Made by a program: the position numbers and the translations under genes. A stretch of DNA of 64,000 nt from Flavobacteriaceae bacterium. GTDB taxonomy: Bacteria > Bacteroidota > Bacteroidia > Flavobacteriales > Flavobacteriaceae. This document shows positions 54,327 to 62,802 of the stretch, piece by piece; position 1 is the first letter of the stretch, and every line of letters starts with the position of its first letter. The stretch is taken from assembly GCA_014075215.1 (NCBI GenBank), contig CP046177.1, positions 3,534,501-3,598,500 of the forward strand. The letters run 5' to 3'. Under the pieces are notes generated by a model. The model did no database searches, was not told the DNA's origin, and saw nothing but the letters and a program-made list of their open reading frames with translations.

Positions 54327-56357
54327 CTAAAATTGTCTTTCACTAAGTATTTGGTGGTCTAATTCTTTTGGTTTGCCAAGATTTCTTCCATCAATGACCC
54401 GTAGATATTTTCCATACCTGTTTTCTTTTGTAATGGTATTTGATACAATAAATAAACGATGGAGCGATATAGTTGATAATAACAGTATGAAAGCTTGATC
54501 TTCGCGTGGACTGATGTTTTCATTGGATGTGTTTAACAATTTTTTTACAAACTGACCGACTCTTTTTTCATCAAAAATTCCACAATTTAATATGCTCTCA
54601 GAAGAGAGTAAATCATTCATAAAGTCAGAATAACGGCGATCTAAAAACACAGCACTGTCTGGTGCCCTATATGGTTGTTTGTGACGGTTGATGATACTTT
54701 CTGGTAGTTGATTGCGAAAAATTTCTTTCAAAATATATTTTTCCTGGCCCTTTTCTGATAAGCGAAACTTATGGGGTAATCTCCAAGCTGTTTCTACTAC
54801 ATTTTTATCGAGAAACGGACAGCGACTTTCTAAGCTATGGGCAGAAGACATTCTATCCCCTTGTGAAGACAAAAGGTAACCCCCTAAGAGTGTCCAAAAT
54901 TCTAGTACCTGTGCTTTGGTTAAAGGGTGTTTGTTATTGAGATCAGGATAGACAGATAGCATGGTATCAGCTAAAGTGTTATTTATATGATTTGACATGC
55001 CATTGATATCCAGCAATTTTTGGGAAAAGCCCCCGTTGGAAAAACGAGGTTCATGAGAAAATAATGGTGGTGTTTGTTCTTTTGTGAATCTGCGATAAAA
55101 ATTTACCAGAGTCAACCTGCGCTCTTCGTTGAAATGATCCAGATAAGGATACAATCCGGAGGTGTGTTTCAGGATTTCATGATCACTAAGACCTTTGCTC
55201 ATTTGATGGCGTAATAAGGTCTCTTTAAAAATATTGTAACCTAAAAAACTTTCATCGGCTCCCTCTCCAGTCAATACTACTTTAATTCCATTTTTGTTGA
55301 CCAACTCAGACAATAGTAACATAGGCACAGGTGCTGTTCTGAACAGTGCTGTTTCCGCATGCCAGATGGCTTTTTCAAAATTTGAAACAATATCTTTATT
55401 GTGAATGCGAATGCTATGGTGCTGTGTTCCCAAATATGTTGCCAGTTCTTGTTGATAACTGGTTTCATCATAGGTCGAATCTGCGAATTCAATAGAAAAA
55501 GTGTGTAAAGGTTTTGTAGTTGCTTGTTTGGCGAGTAATGTGGTAATTGAGGAATCGATACCTCCACTCAAATAGGCCCCCACTTCAACATCGCTACGCA
55601 AACGGATTTGCACACTTCTTTTCAGGCTCTTATACACTATTTTTTTTGCTTCTTCAAAATTTTCGGTTGACCGGCTGTCATTAATCGGTAAATAATAATA
55701 AGGTGAGATTTTTAGTGAACCATTATAATAGACTCCGTAATGCCCCGGAGGCAATGATCTGACGCCTTGAAAGCAACTTTTGTCGTAGGGAAGAGCCCAA
55801 TGCTGAAACAAGTGACTAATGGCATCGGTGTCAAAATCTCGTTTAATGAAAGGTAACCTGAAAAGAGATTTAATTTCAGATGTACAATAAATACCATTTT
55901 CATCATTCAGATAAAATAACGGGCGTTCACCAAAAGGATCTCTGGCAAAGGTAAGGCATTTTTCATAACTGTCATAAAACAAAAAACTGAACTGCCCGTT
56001 TAAGTGAGATAGGCAGTTAATTCCCCATTTTATTAAAGCATTTAAAAGTACCTCTGTATCCGAATTTGTCCTGAAAGTACATCCTTGGCGTAATAGCTTG
56101 TCACGTAATTCAATATAATTGAAAATTTCTCCGTTGTATACCAGCCAATATCTTTTATTCTCATCACTCATGGGCTGAAGGCCATGGTCTATATCAATAA
56201 TGGCCAAGCGTGCTGAGCCTAATCCTGCAATATGATCAAAAAAAATTCCACCTTGATCGGGGCCGCGGTGATGTATTGCAGAGATCATGGAAGTAAGCCA
56301 CTCAACAAATTGAGAAGAGTTTCTTTTTGGAGCCAAAAAACCTGCGATACCGCACAT
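54327..56357 (-). CDS. asparagine-synthase-like glutamine-dependent amidotransferase (AsnB family)
   Basis: A 676-residue enzyme. I start it at ATG 56357 because the glutaminase nucleophile must be Cys2 (MCGIAGFLAPK); an upstream ATG adds eight residues. The N-terminal Ntn-type glutaminase (to about 215, with the RGPDQGG and YNGEIFNY segments) is followed by the synthetase domain with SGGIDSS (about 265) and GEGADESFLGYNIF. It forms an amide from a carboxylate using glutamine and ATP. In polyketide clusters such enzymes amidate malonyl- or other acyl-ACP (for example OxyD and the glutarimide AsnB homologues). Here it lies between a PP-loop protein and the synthase, 6 bp before the latter. Confidence 0.93.
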   Translation of the reverse strand: MCGIAGFLAPKRNSSQFVEWLTSMISAIHHRGPDQGGIFFDHIAGLGSARLAIIDIDHGLQPMSDENKRYWLVYNGEIFNYIELRDKLLRQGCTFRTNSDTEVLLNALIKWGINCLSHLNGQFSFLFYDSYEKCLTFARDPFGERPLFYLNDENGIYCTSEIKSLFRLPFIKRDFDTDAISHLFQHWALPYDKSCFQGVRSLPPGHYGVYYNGSLKISPYYYLPINDSRSTENFEEAKKIVYKSLKRSVQIRLRSDVEVGAYLSGGIDSSITTLLAKQATTKPLHTFSIEFADSTYDETSYQQELATYLGTQHHSIRIHNKDIVSNFEKAIWHAETALFRTAPVPMLLLSELVNKNGIKVVLTGEGADESFLGYNIFKETLLRHQMSKGLSDHEILKHTSGLYPYLDHFNEERRLTLVNFYRRFTKEQTPPLFSHEPRFSNGGFSQKLLDINGMSNHINNTLADTMLSVYPDLNNKHPLTKAQVLEFWTLLGGYLLSSQGDRMSSAHSLESRCPFLDKNVVETAWRLPHKFRLSEKGQEKYILKEIFRNQLPESIINRHKQPYRAPDSAVFLDRRYSDFMNDLLSSESILNCGIFDEKRVGQFVKKLLNTSNENISPREDQAFILLLSTISLHRLFIVSNTITKENRYGKYLRVIDGRNLGKPKELDHQILSERQF

Positions 56358-56396
56358 TGTATTTAGAGGGTTAGGGGTCAAACTATTTTATCTTAA

Positions 56397-57425
56397 TCAA
56401 TCAAATGATACCGATACTTCTTTTTTATCTATCTCAAGCTTTTGCATAATATTGCTAAACTGCTCCATTTCAGGCGATTCGTCAACTTTAATCAATCCCT
56501 CTTCTCTGCTCATCAATCCTTTTCGGACTTGGTCCGCTATATCCCATGTATAAGGGTGAAATTTGTGCTTGTTCAAATGCCAGTAGACACCAAAGTCATT
56601 CAGTAAGCAATTGCTTGAGTTTTTACCAGTATCTTTAGGCATCGTCCAACCAAACGTACTGATCTTTTTTATGATCTCCTTTTCTTTGTAGCGAATAGAA
56701 ATAAGCGGGTTGATAACATACAATGGTGTTTGGTTTTCTGAAAGTTCTGCTGCTTTTACCGAAAAGAAACGTTCTGCATCTTTCCCCAGTCTTTTTAAGT
56801 ATTGATTGGGCATATTAACATGGTTTCTAATATCAATTTCCATGATGGCAGTACCAGCTGGAACCTGACCGCCAATATAACCTCCTGCAATCAAATGGCA
56901 TTTATGTTGCAGTGCTGTCTTAATCATATGCTTATTGATTAGATTTATACAGGAATTACAAACCGAACTTGCTCTTTTAATACTTGCTTTTACATGCAAT
57001 TCACCGCTCAAGCTTTTCTTGTATAAATCTTTCATAAACTCAAAAGCGGGCTTAAAAAAAACATGGTCAACATTTAGCCGATCTGTTAAAATCCGGCAAT
57101 TTTCTAAGGCTTTTTCCGAGAGAAAACCATTATCAATGGTAACAGCAAGACAATTCAGTCCATAATGCTCAGACAATAGCCAGAGTGTGTAACTTGAGTC
57201 TTTACCACCGCTAAAGGCGACTATACAATCGTATTCGGATTTGGGAAGATCTGCTATTTTTTTAAACAACTCTTCCATCTCTTCCCTTATTTTTGACACA
57301 CTATGGTTGGGTGGCTCGAAAAGGCAGTGATTACAAATACCGTCTTTATTGAAGCTAATGTTCGGAAAGGTACTCGGGAGAACACATTTTTTGCATCTAA
57401 TTATTTTAGTAAATTTCTGTACCAT
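56397..57425 (-). CDS. N-acetyl-sugar-amidotransferase-like PP-loop protein (WbpG/PseA type)
   Basis: A 342-residue ATP-pyrophosphatase-type protein. A zinc ribbon near the N-terminus (C11, C14, C31, C34) is followed by the PP-loop SGGKDSSY (72-79) and a second Cys pair in SVCNSC (about 153-156). This is the pattern of the WbpG/PseA family, which adds an amidino group to sugars with ammonia from a HisH-like partner. No sugar genes are near, and the neighbour is an AsnB-type amidotransferase and a free ACP, so here the substrate may be the polyketide starter or product. It starts 5 bp after the ACP gene. Confidence 0.85.
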   Translation of the reverse strand: MVQKFTKIIRCKKCVLPSTFPNISFNKDGICNHCLFEPPNHSVSKIREEMEELFKKIADLPKSEYDCIVAFSGGKDSSYTLWLLSEHYGLNCLAVTIDNGFLSEKALENCRILTDRLNVDHVFFKPAFEFMKDLYKKSLSGELHVKASIKRASSVCNSCINLINKHMIKTALQHKCHLIAGGYIGGQVPAGTAIMEIDIRNHVNMPNQYLKRLGKDAERFFSVKAAELSENQTPLYVINPLISIRYKEKEIIKKISTFGWTMPKDTGKNSSNCLLNDFGVYWHLNKHKFHPYTWDIADQVRKGLMSREEGLIKVDESPEMEQFSNIMQKLEIDKKEVSVSFD

Positions 57426-57430
57426 GAAGA

Positions 57431-57706
57431 TTATTTTTCAATTAATGATATCATACCTGTAATACTGGATAGGGAAGGCGATATTAATTCCTCACTACTA
57501 AATTTTTTTGAGAAATTACGTTCTATGAATGTAATTAACTCTACCAAACCAAATGAATCTATAATGCCTGTTTCGAAAAGATTGGTTTCATCATCAAGAC
57601 CCTCTTCCTCAAAAGAGACAAGGAAGTTCTCTTCAATAAAAGACCTTAGAGAGGCAGAAATAGCTTTTCCATTGTAATGTGTCGTATTTTTTGTGATATT
57701 TTCCAT
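57431..57706 (-). CDS. discrete acyl carrier protein
   Basis: A 91-residue protein of ACP length and fold, with a phosphopantetheine-type serine S51 in IIDSFGLVELI, helix II after it and the acidic character of carrier proteins. It is the first gene of the operon ACP - PP-loop - AsnB - synthase, and probably holds the substrate that the amidotransferases act on, or the starter unit. Confidence 0.9.
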   Translation of the reverse strand: MENITKNTTHYNGKAISASLRSFIEENFLVSFEEEGLDDETNLFETGIIDSFGLVELITFIERNFSKKFSSEELISPSLSSITGMISLIEK

Positions 57707-58145
57707 TATTGATTAGTTAATTTTCAACTTTTACCATTTCTCTTTCAATTGTATTTATTTTCATTTTTCAAACCTATTTGCCACAGATAAAAGTATTGTA
57801 TTTACATTAACTACAGTTTCATTGACCAAGTGTGAAACACATTATTGACCTAGAAAATCAAAATAAGCAATGACCTGAATTAATTAAATAAAATAGCGAC
57901 CCTCATTATAGGAAATCAAAAGTGTATCCTATGTTCCATCTCGTAGTGGGAATACGGTTGGAATTCTTGCTACTCCAATAGTTTTTCGGAGTATCGTTAA
58001 TTGCTTCTGAAATGTTTTGCAGGGAGAATTTCACCATTATAACTTTATTTTTAAAGGAGTTGACTTACTTATGATTTTTAGCGGTAATAGGATATGAAAA
58101 TAATTGTTATAAATTTCATTAAAATTTCTTGACTGATCAAAAGAA
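57707..58145. other. upstream region of the polyketide operon
   Basis: About 440 bp between the ACP start and the repeat cluster. No protein gene can be supported. It should contain the promoter of the ACP-synthase operon; the part around 58050-58140 is the likely core, just below the repeats. No riboswitch or terminator is recognised. Confidence 0.45.
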
Positions 58146-58200
58146 ATCATTGAATGGTACTTATATATCATTCAATGGTTTTAAATGATGATTTAATGAT
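58146..58200. promoter_or_regulatory. three tandem operator-like repeats with 21-bp period
   Basis: ATCATTGAATGGT (58146), ATCATTCAATGGT (58167) and ATGATTTAATGAT (58188) start exactly 21 bp apart (12 of 13 and 10 of 13 positions shared with the middle copy). Nine-bp sites with 12-bp spacers, two helical turns apart, are the usual binding arrangement of LytTR-domain regulators, and a LytTR gene ends 88 bp away. They lie in the region between that gene and the polyketide operon. Confidence 0.65.
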
Positions 58201-58287
58201 ATATTCATTTCGGCATTGATCAACCTAAAATTGAAATATTTCTACTTATAACAATGAATTAAAAGACTTTAGATAAGTTCAATTAGA

Positions 58288-58731
58288 TTAGCTTGACAAA
58301 ACAAGATTAGCGAAGTGCTTTTTGTATTTTCTTGCGAATACAAGGGTAAAACCATCAATAGTTAATTGGTTTTTATTGAGACAAAATTTTTCCAGGTGAT
58401 AAAGATTTATCAAATGACTCCTGTGTATTCTTATGAAATATTGAGGTAATTGTTCCAATAACCTACTTAGTGTAATTTTATAAAGGTATTTTTTTGATTG
58501 GGTATAAAACTCACAATAGTTGCTTTCCATCTTAACAAAGATGATGTCTTTATAATTCACTTTGTGGTAGCAGTCATTCTTTTTCAGAAAGATCGCATCC
58601 TTAAGTAAAAGTAACTGCCAAGATGTTGTCTCAATAGCTGTCTCAGCTCTGCTTGGAAGGGTTGGTGATTTTTTGGACTGATTGATTTTTTTTAAGATTG
58701 ATAAAATAGCAGCAAATTCATCCATGCTCAA
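58288..58731 (-). CDS. LytTR DNA-binding domain regulator
   Basis: A 147-residue protein with a short helical N-terminus and a LytTR domain (residues about 48-145; DAIFLKKNDCYHKVNYKDIIFVKMESNYCEFYT, FIRIHRSHLINLYHLEKF, FTLVFARKYKKHF). It lacks a receiver domain, so it is a stand-alone regulator. It lies directly upstream, in the same direction, of the ACP-synthase operon and is the obvious candidate regulator, binding the 21-bp repeats next to it. Confidence 0.9.
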   Translation of the reverse strand: MSMDEFAAILSILKKINQSKKSPTLPSRAETAIETTSWQLLLLKDAIFLKKNDCYHKVNYKDIIFVKMESNYCEFYTQSKKYLYKITLSRLLEQLPQYFIRIHRSHLINLYHLEKFCLNKNQLTIDGFTLVFARKYKKHFANLVLSS

Positions 58732-58807
58732 TTGAATACTAATTTGATTTTCATTGGTTTCTATATATTAGGGTTTAAGAGGTTATTATCAAATATAGTT
58801 ATACCTA

Positions 58808-59419
58808 TTAGACTTTAAAATTACTCAAAAAAGTTTGAGTGTATAACTCATAACTTGTTATTGATTTGATAAGTTTTGGTGTTAATTGTTTGACCATCTG
58901 TGTAATTTTCTCCTGTAAGGTTTCAACATCTTTGAATAGTTTCATTACCACTTTACTTTTCATCCATTGCCATATTTTTTCAGCAGGGTTTAACTCAGGT
59001 GCGTATGGCGGTATTCTTATGAGTTTTATGTTGTCTGGGATTGTAATGTTTTGACAAGCATGGAATCCAGCATTGTCCATAATAACGATTTTGAGTTCTC
59101 TAGGGTTTTGTTTACTAAAATCTTCAAGAAAGTTTTCAAAAATGTCATTAGATACTAACGGGGTTTCCCAATAGAAACTATCTCCTGTAATGGGAGAGAA
59201 ACATCCCCATAGCCATAACCATTGATAACTGTGTTGATATTGCCCTATAGGTTTAATTCCTTTGGAGACTAATACTCTTTTCTGTTTGGTCATCAATCCA
59301 AAACGAGATTCGTCTTGAAAGTAAAGATTGAAACTATCATACTTATCTTTATTTAGACTGTCTCTAATCTCACTAAGTCGATGGGGTAGTTTTTTTAAAG
59401 GCTTCCACAGCCTGCTCAT
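58808..59419 (-). CDS. IS630-family transposase, DDE part
   Basis: 203 residues with the Tc1/mariner-type DDE core: Asp in NLYFQDESRFGL, Asp in IVIMDNAGFHACQ and Glu in YAPELNPAEKIWQWMKS. The frame overlaps the N-terminal frame by 47 bp, and at the overlap lies TTT followed by seven A and C; loss of one A (or a +1 shift) joins the frames. IS630 elements often make the full protein by slippage, so this is likely a functional arrangement. Confidence 0.88.
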   Translation of the reverse strand: MSRLWKPLKKLPHRLSEIRDSLNKDKYDSFNLYFQDESRFGLMTKQKRVLVSKGIKPIGQYQHSYQWLWLWGCFSPITGDSFYWETPLVSNDIFENFLEDFSKQNPRELKIVIMDNAGFHACQNITIPDNIKLIRIPPYAPELNPAEKIWQWMKSKVVMKLFKDVETLQEKITQMVKQLTPKLIKSITSYELYTQTFLSNFKV

Positions 59420-59840
59420 CTTTTTTGTGATGTGATTTCCTTGCTACTTTCAAAACACTATGGTGGTGTACACGACAGTGCTTATAGAGTGTGGCATAGT
59501 TAATATTGGATTGGTAATGCTCCTGTACCCAGTCAAGCAGTTCTGTATAACTAGTAATCTGTGCCAGTGGGTCTGAAAGTTTCTCTGCCAATGCTTCTTT
59601 TGTACCCTGTTCTATTAAAGGAGTATTGTTACCCCCTTTATTACTGGACAATAATAACTCTAAGCCTCCATCTCTATATACCTTTATCCAGGTATAAATA
59701 GTTTTACGACAGTGCTTAAGCTTTGGAACCATATCTTTGCTGTAAATCACTTTTTTCTGATGTATCAAAAGCAACATTTTGATACGGCTTCTTTTGGTAA
59801 TACTTGTTTGCTTGGGTAAGAGTTTTTTTAGTGTACTCAA
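59373..59840 (-). CDS. IS630-family transposase, helix-turn-helix part
   Basis: 155 residues with winged-helix HTH elements (SRIKMLLLIHQKKVIYSKDMVPKL, CRKTIYTWIKVYRDGGL, and YATLYKHCRVHHHSVLKVARKSHHKK). It binds the element's ends. It ends in EAFKKTTPST just after the A7 tract used for slippage into the DDE frame. Confidence 0.85.
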   Translation of the reverse strand: MSTLKKLLPKQTSITKRSRIKMLLLIHQKKVIYSKDMVPKLKHCRKTIYTWIKVYRDGGLELLLSSNKGGNNTPLIEQGTKEALAEKLSDPLAQITSYTELLDWVQEHYQSNINYATLYKHCRVHHHSVLKVARKSHHKKDEQAVEAFKKTTPST

Positions 59841-59921
59841 ACTCTATACTATGTCTATATCTATTTGCTTTGCCATGACAACAAGATATAACTTTATTGA
59901 GTAAGATCAAAGTTAAAACAG

Positions 59922-60450
59922 TATTATTCTAATAGCTATTGCAAATAAAATGGGGGATTTTGAAAATTAATTTGGCTTTGATTTTTGATTTTACATACTT
60001 GTTTTTATTATAGAGATTGAAAATAGAGGAATCCTTTCTTGTCTTTTCATTTTTTAGCAAGTTTGTGTACCAATTACCAAAGATTCCTTAAAATGAAAGT
60101 CACAAATATGACAAAACAAGATGGAAAAAACTAATCAAGTATAGAAAATAGTTTGGATTCTCTAAAGAATAAAGAAGGCTCTCTATCAAACATAATGAAT
60201 GAACTTACGGATTACATCATAATTATAGTCACTGTTTTTTGTTGAGTCATTAGAGGGCTAAAAAAAATTTTAATTCCAACCGGTGTGTAGTCCACAAAAG
60301 CTGAATTTTTTGTGTTTTGAATTATGGATATTTTTTTCTTCTGAAAATGAATCCAGTTGCAAAAAAGGTTAAACATCCGTGCCACAAATTTGACACACTT
60401 ATTTTTTGAAGTCTTCCGAACACCTTATAAACAAAGGATTTAAAAGTTGT
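59922..60450. other. intergenic region between IS630 and tRNA-Pro with a possible small-gene remnant
   Basis: About 530 bp without a supported gene. From ATG 60121 one reads MEKTN, then after a one-base shift SIENSLDSLKNKEGSLSNIMNELTDY to a stop near 60245; this may be a decayed small peptide gene, but is too short to identify. The part near the tRNA holds nothing recognisable. Confidence 0.35.
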
Positions 60451-60524
60451 CGGGATGAGAGGATTCGAACCTCCGATCTCTGGTCCCCCAGACCAGCACT
60501 TTAACCGGACTAAGCTACATCCCG
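60451..60524 (-). tRNA. tRNA-Pro (anticodon GGG)
   Basis: On the minus strand a 74-nt cloverleaf: acceptor CGGGATG/CATCCCG, D arm with AGTCCGGTTA, anticodon stem CTGGT/ACCAG with loop CTGGGGG (anticodon GGG), T arm GGAGG-TTCGAAT-CCTCT. All stems pair without mismatch. The GGG anticodon reads CCC/CCU proline codons. CCA is not encoded. Confidence 0.97.
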
Positions 60525-60571
60525 ATTTTGCACAGCAAATATAGATGTACATTTATAAATCTGCAAAAATT

Positions 60572-61870
60572 TTAGTCTAAAGCTTTTTTATATGTTCTGA
60601 TAAACCTTTCTCTTGCCTGTTTATGGTCAACGATTTGAGCAGGATATGTCAGCTCCTGAAAATCCGGCACCCATTTTTTTATGTATGCGAATTGTGCATC
60701 AAACTTTTGGATTTGGGTAGTCGGATTAAAAATTCTAAAATACGGAGCGGCATCTACGCCGCAGCCGGCAACCCACTGCCAATTGCCTACATTGCTTGCC
60801 ATTTCATAGTCGTGTAGTTTTTCTGCAAAATAGGCTTCGCCCCAACGCCAGTCTATCAACAAATGCTTGCATAAAAAGCTGCCTGCAACCATTCTAACCC
60901 GGTTATGCATAAATCCTGTTTGATTTAATTGCCGCATTCCGGCATCTACTAAGGGATAGCCGGTTTTTCCCTCACACCATTTTTTAAATTCTTCCTCATT
61001 ATTTCGCCATTCAATACGTTCGTATTTTTGTTTAAAACATTTTTTTGATGTATGCGGGAAATGCCATAATATTTGCATGAAAAACTCTCTCCAAATCAAT
61101 TCTTTTAAAAATACATCGTGGTATTGCTTTGCTCCTTTTGCAGTTATTTTTCGGATACTTACCGTGCCAAATCGCAGGTGTGGCCCCAGTCTTGAAGTTT
61201 GATCCAGAGCAGGATAATTTCTGGTAGCTTCATATTCGTCAATGAGCAGCGTATCAATATGAGCATCTTTTACTTTTATTTTGGACGGGTAAAACCCCAT
61301 ATCCTTGATACTTACTGAGGGGATTTTTTGATTTTTTAAAAATTGACCGATTAAATTTTCCGAAGGATAAAACCCGGTTTTTTGTAATTCGTATTTTTCC
61401 AGCCATTTTTTTGAATAGGGTGTGTATACAACATACGGTGTATGATCCGGTTTCAGGATTTCCTCTTTTTCAAAAATCACCTGATCTTTAAAACTGTGAA
61501 AGGAGATACTTTTTAATTGCAGGTATTCTTTTATTTTCTGATCTCTCTGTAAGGCATAAGGCTCATAATCGTGATTTGTATATACGGATGCTATTTCAAA
61601 TTCTTTCAACAAACTTTGAAAAATCTCCAAAGGTTTGCCAAAATAGGTAGCGATTCCTGTTTGATATTTTTCTAATTTTTTGTTTAATTTTTTTAACTCA
61701 TCATATATAAAGCTTACTCTGGCATCATTTTCAGGTAATTTTTCCAGGATATGTATGTCAAAAATAAAAATGGGGAGTACCGGTACTTTTGAATGTAAGG
61801 CATGAAATAGCCCTGTATTATCCGCTAGTCTCAGATCTCTTCTAAACCAAAAAACAGAAATCTTTTTCAC
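60572..61870 (-). CDS. phr: deoxyribodipyrimidine photolyase (cryptochrome/photolyase family)
   Basis: A 432-residue flavoprotein. The N-terminal antenna domain (VFWFRRDLRLADNTGLFHAL) is followed by the helical FAD domain with KELIWREFFMQIL, MRQLNQTGFMHNRVRM, and the stretch LIDWRWGEAYFAEKLHDYEMASNVGNWQWVAG, typical of class I CPD photolyases. It repairs UV-induced pyrimidine dimers with blue light. It is the last gene of a series SDR - glutathione peroxidase - Lacal_2735 - tspO - SRPBCC - phr, a photo-oxidative stress set often seen together in Flavobacteria. Confidence 0.95.
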   Translation of the reverse strand: MKKISVFWFRRDLRLADNTGLFHALHSKVPVLPIFIFDIHILEKLPENDARVSFIYDELKKLNKKLEKYQTGIATYFGKPLEIFQSLLKEFEIASVYTNHDYEPYALQRDQKIKEYLQLKSISFHSFKDQVIFEKEEILKPDHTPYVVYTPYSKKWLEKYELQKTGFYPSENLIGQFLKNQKIPSVSIKDMGFYPSKIKVKDAHIDTLLIDEYEATRNYPALDQTSRLGPHLRFGTVSIRKITAKGAKQYHDVFLKELIWREFFMQILWHFPHTSKKCFKQKYERIEWRNNEEEFKKWCEGKTGYPLVDAGMRQLNQTGFMHNRVRMVAGSFLCKHLLIDWRWGEAYFAEKLHDYEMASNVGNWQWVAGCGVDAAPYFRIFNPTTQIQKFDAQFAYIKKWVPDFQELTYPAQIVDHKQARERFIRTYKKALD

Positions 61871-61876
61871 GATAGA

Positions 61877-62341
61877 TTATTTATATTCTCCAAATAAAGC
61901 TATGAGTTTTTGCTGCCTGTATGCAAAGATTTCTTCCAGCTTTGGTTTTATTAAAAAAGGATGAAATATTTGGCCGAATATTCCAAAAGGAAGTTTATAA
62001 TCAACAATATCTTCCATTTCAACGCCGCCTTTTATCGCTCTGATAAAATGCTTATGGTGCCACAAAGAATAGGGGCCAAAACGTTGCTCATCAACAAAAT
62101 ACTTTTTATCCGTAACCTGTGTTATTTCTGTAACCCATGTTGTTTTAATACCGAAGACAGGAGTTACGGTATATTGAATGATCTGTCCGGCGAACATGGG
62201 TCTGTCTGCTCCGGAGAGCACCTCAAAATTCATATCATCCGGAGTAATGATTTTTAGATTTGCCGGGTTTGATAAAAATTCCCATGCTTCATCCGCAGAA
62301 ACAGGCAGGTTTTGTTTTTTATGGAGTGTATATATTTTCAT
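61877..62341 (-). CDS. SRPBCC family protein
   Basis: A 154-residue START-like (Bet v 1 fold) protein: LPVSADEAWEFLSNPANLKIITPDDMNF at the N-terminus, then the curved sheet region (VTEITQVTDKKYFVDEQRFGPYSLWHHKHFI) and the C-terminal helix (FLIKPKLEEIFAYRQQKLIALFG). It likely binds a hydrophobic ligand; in this phylum it regularly accompanies photolyase. The gene starts 1 bp after the restored tspO stop (TAATATG), and ends 6 bp before phr. Confidence 0.9.
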   Translation of the reverse strand: MKIYTLHKKQNLPVSADEAWEFLSNPANLKIITPDDMNFEVLSGADRPMFAGQIIQYTVTPVFGIKTTWVTEITQVTDKKYFVDEQRFGPYSLWHHKHFIRAIKGGVEMEDIVDYKLPFGIFGQIFHPFLIKPKLEEIFAYRQQKLIALFGEYK

Positions 62342-62342
62342 A

Positions 62343-62802
62343 TTAATTATGAATAAGAATATACATATTTAACGATGTAGCTATGCATAGCCATATGATA
62401 TAGGGTAGCAGCAAAAAAGTATAATTATGAACTTTCTTCTTGAAAAAAAAAAAAGAAAATCAACGAAGTTAGAAGTACAAGAATAATTAATCCGATTAAA
62501 ACCTGGTGTTGATTGAAAAAAATATAATTCCAACTCACATTTAAGATAACCTGTATGATAAACAAGAAAAGTAGGTTTTTTGAATAATGCTTTTTAAATA
62601 ATTCGGCCAGATAGATTGAAAAACAAATCATTATAGTTGTCCATGCCACCCCAAAAACCCATCCCGGCGGTGTCCAGGGAGCTTTATTTAATCCCTGATA
62701 CCACGATGTCATCGGGCCATTATTCATTAACCAACTACCAACAGCTAATCCACCGAAGTTGATGAATAGAAATACTATCAAATATTTTATTTTTGTCTTC
62801 AT
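62343..62802 (-). pseudogene. tspO: TspO/MBR family protein, out of frame at a run of 12 T (possible phase-variable gene)
   Basis: From ATG 62802 the frame gives 120 residues of a TspO membrane protein (FLFINFGGLAVG, APWTPPGWVFGVAWTTIM, NVSWNYIFFN), then meets 12 T (A at 62443-62454 on the plus strand) and stops five codons later. One T fewer restores the frame to KKKVHNYTFLLLPYIIWLCIATSLNMYILIHN with a stop at 62343-62345, giving the normal length of about 152 residues and the conserved last helix. Either the gene is switched by slippage or the reading is a length error in the tract. TspO binds tetrapyrroles and acts in photo-oxidative stress. Confidence 0.88.
62443..62454 (-). repeat. T12 (A12 on plus strand) tract in tspO
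   Basis: Twelve identical bases at the point where the tspO frame is lost. Slippage by one base switches between a 125-residue truncated and a full-length protein. Confidence 0.85.

Larger units (their letters stand above)
58804..59921 (-). mobile_element. IS630-family insertion sequence
   Basis: About 1.12 kb with imperfect inverted ends (ACCTATTAGACTTT and, inverted, ACTGTTTTAACTTT) flanked by TA on both sides (58802-58803 and 59922-59923), as expected for IS630. It carries two overlapping frames encoding HTH and DDE parts. End positions are by eye and may be off by a few bases. Confidence 0.75.

Noticed and set aside
60121..60247. Bacteriocin-like leader peptide gene
   Set aside because: The frame is broken after five codons, no double-glycine site or transport gene is present; kept only as a possible remnant.
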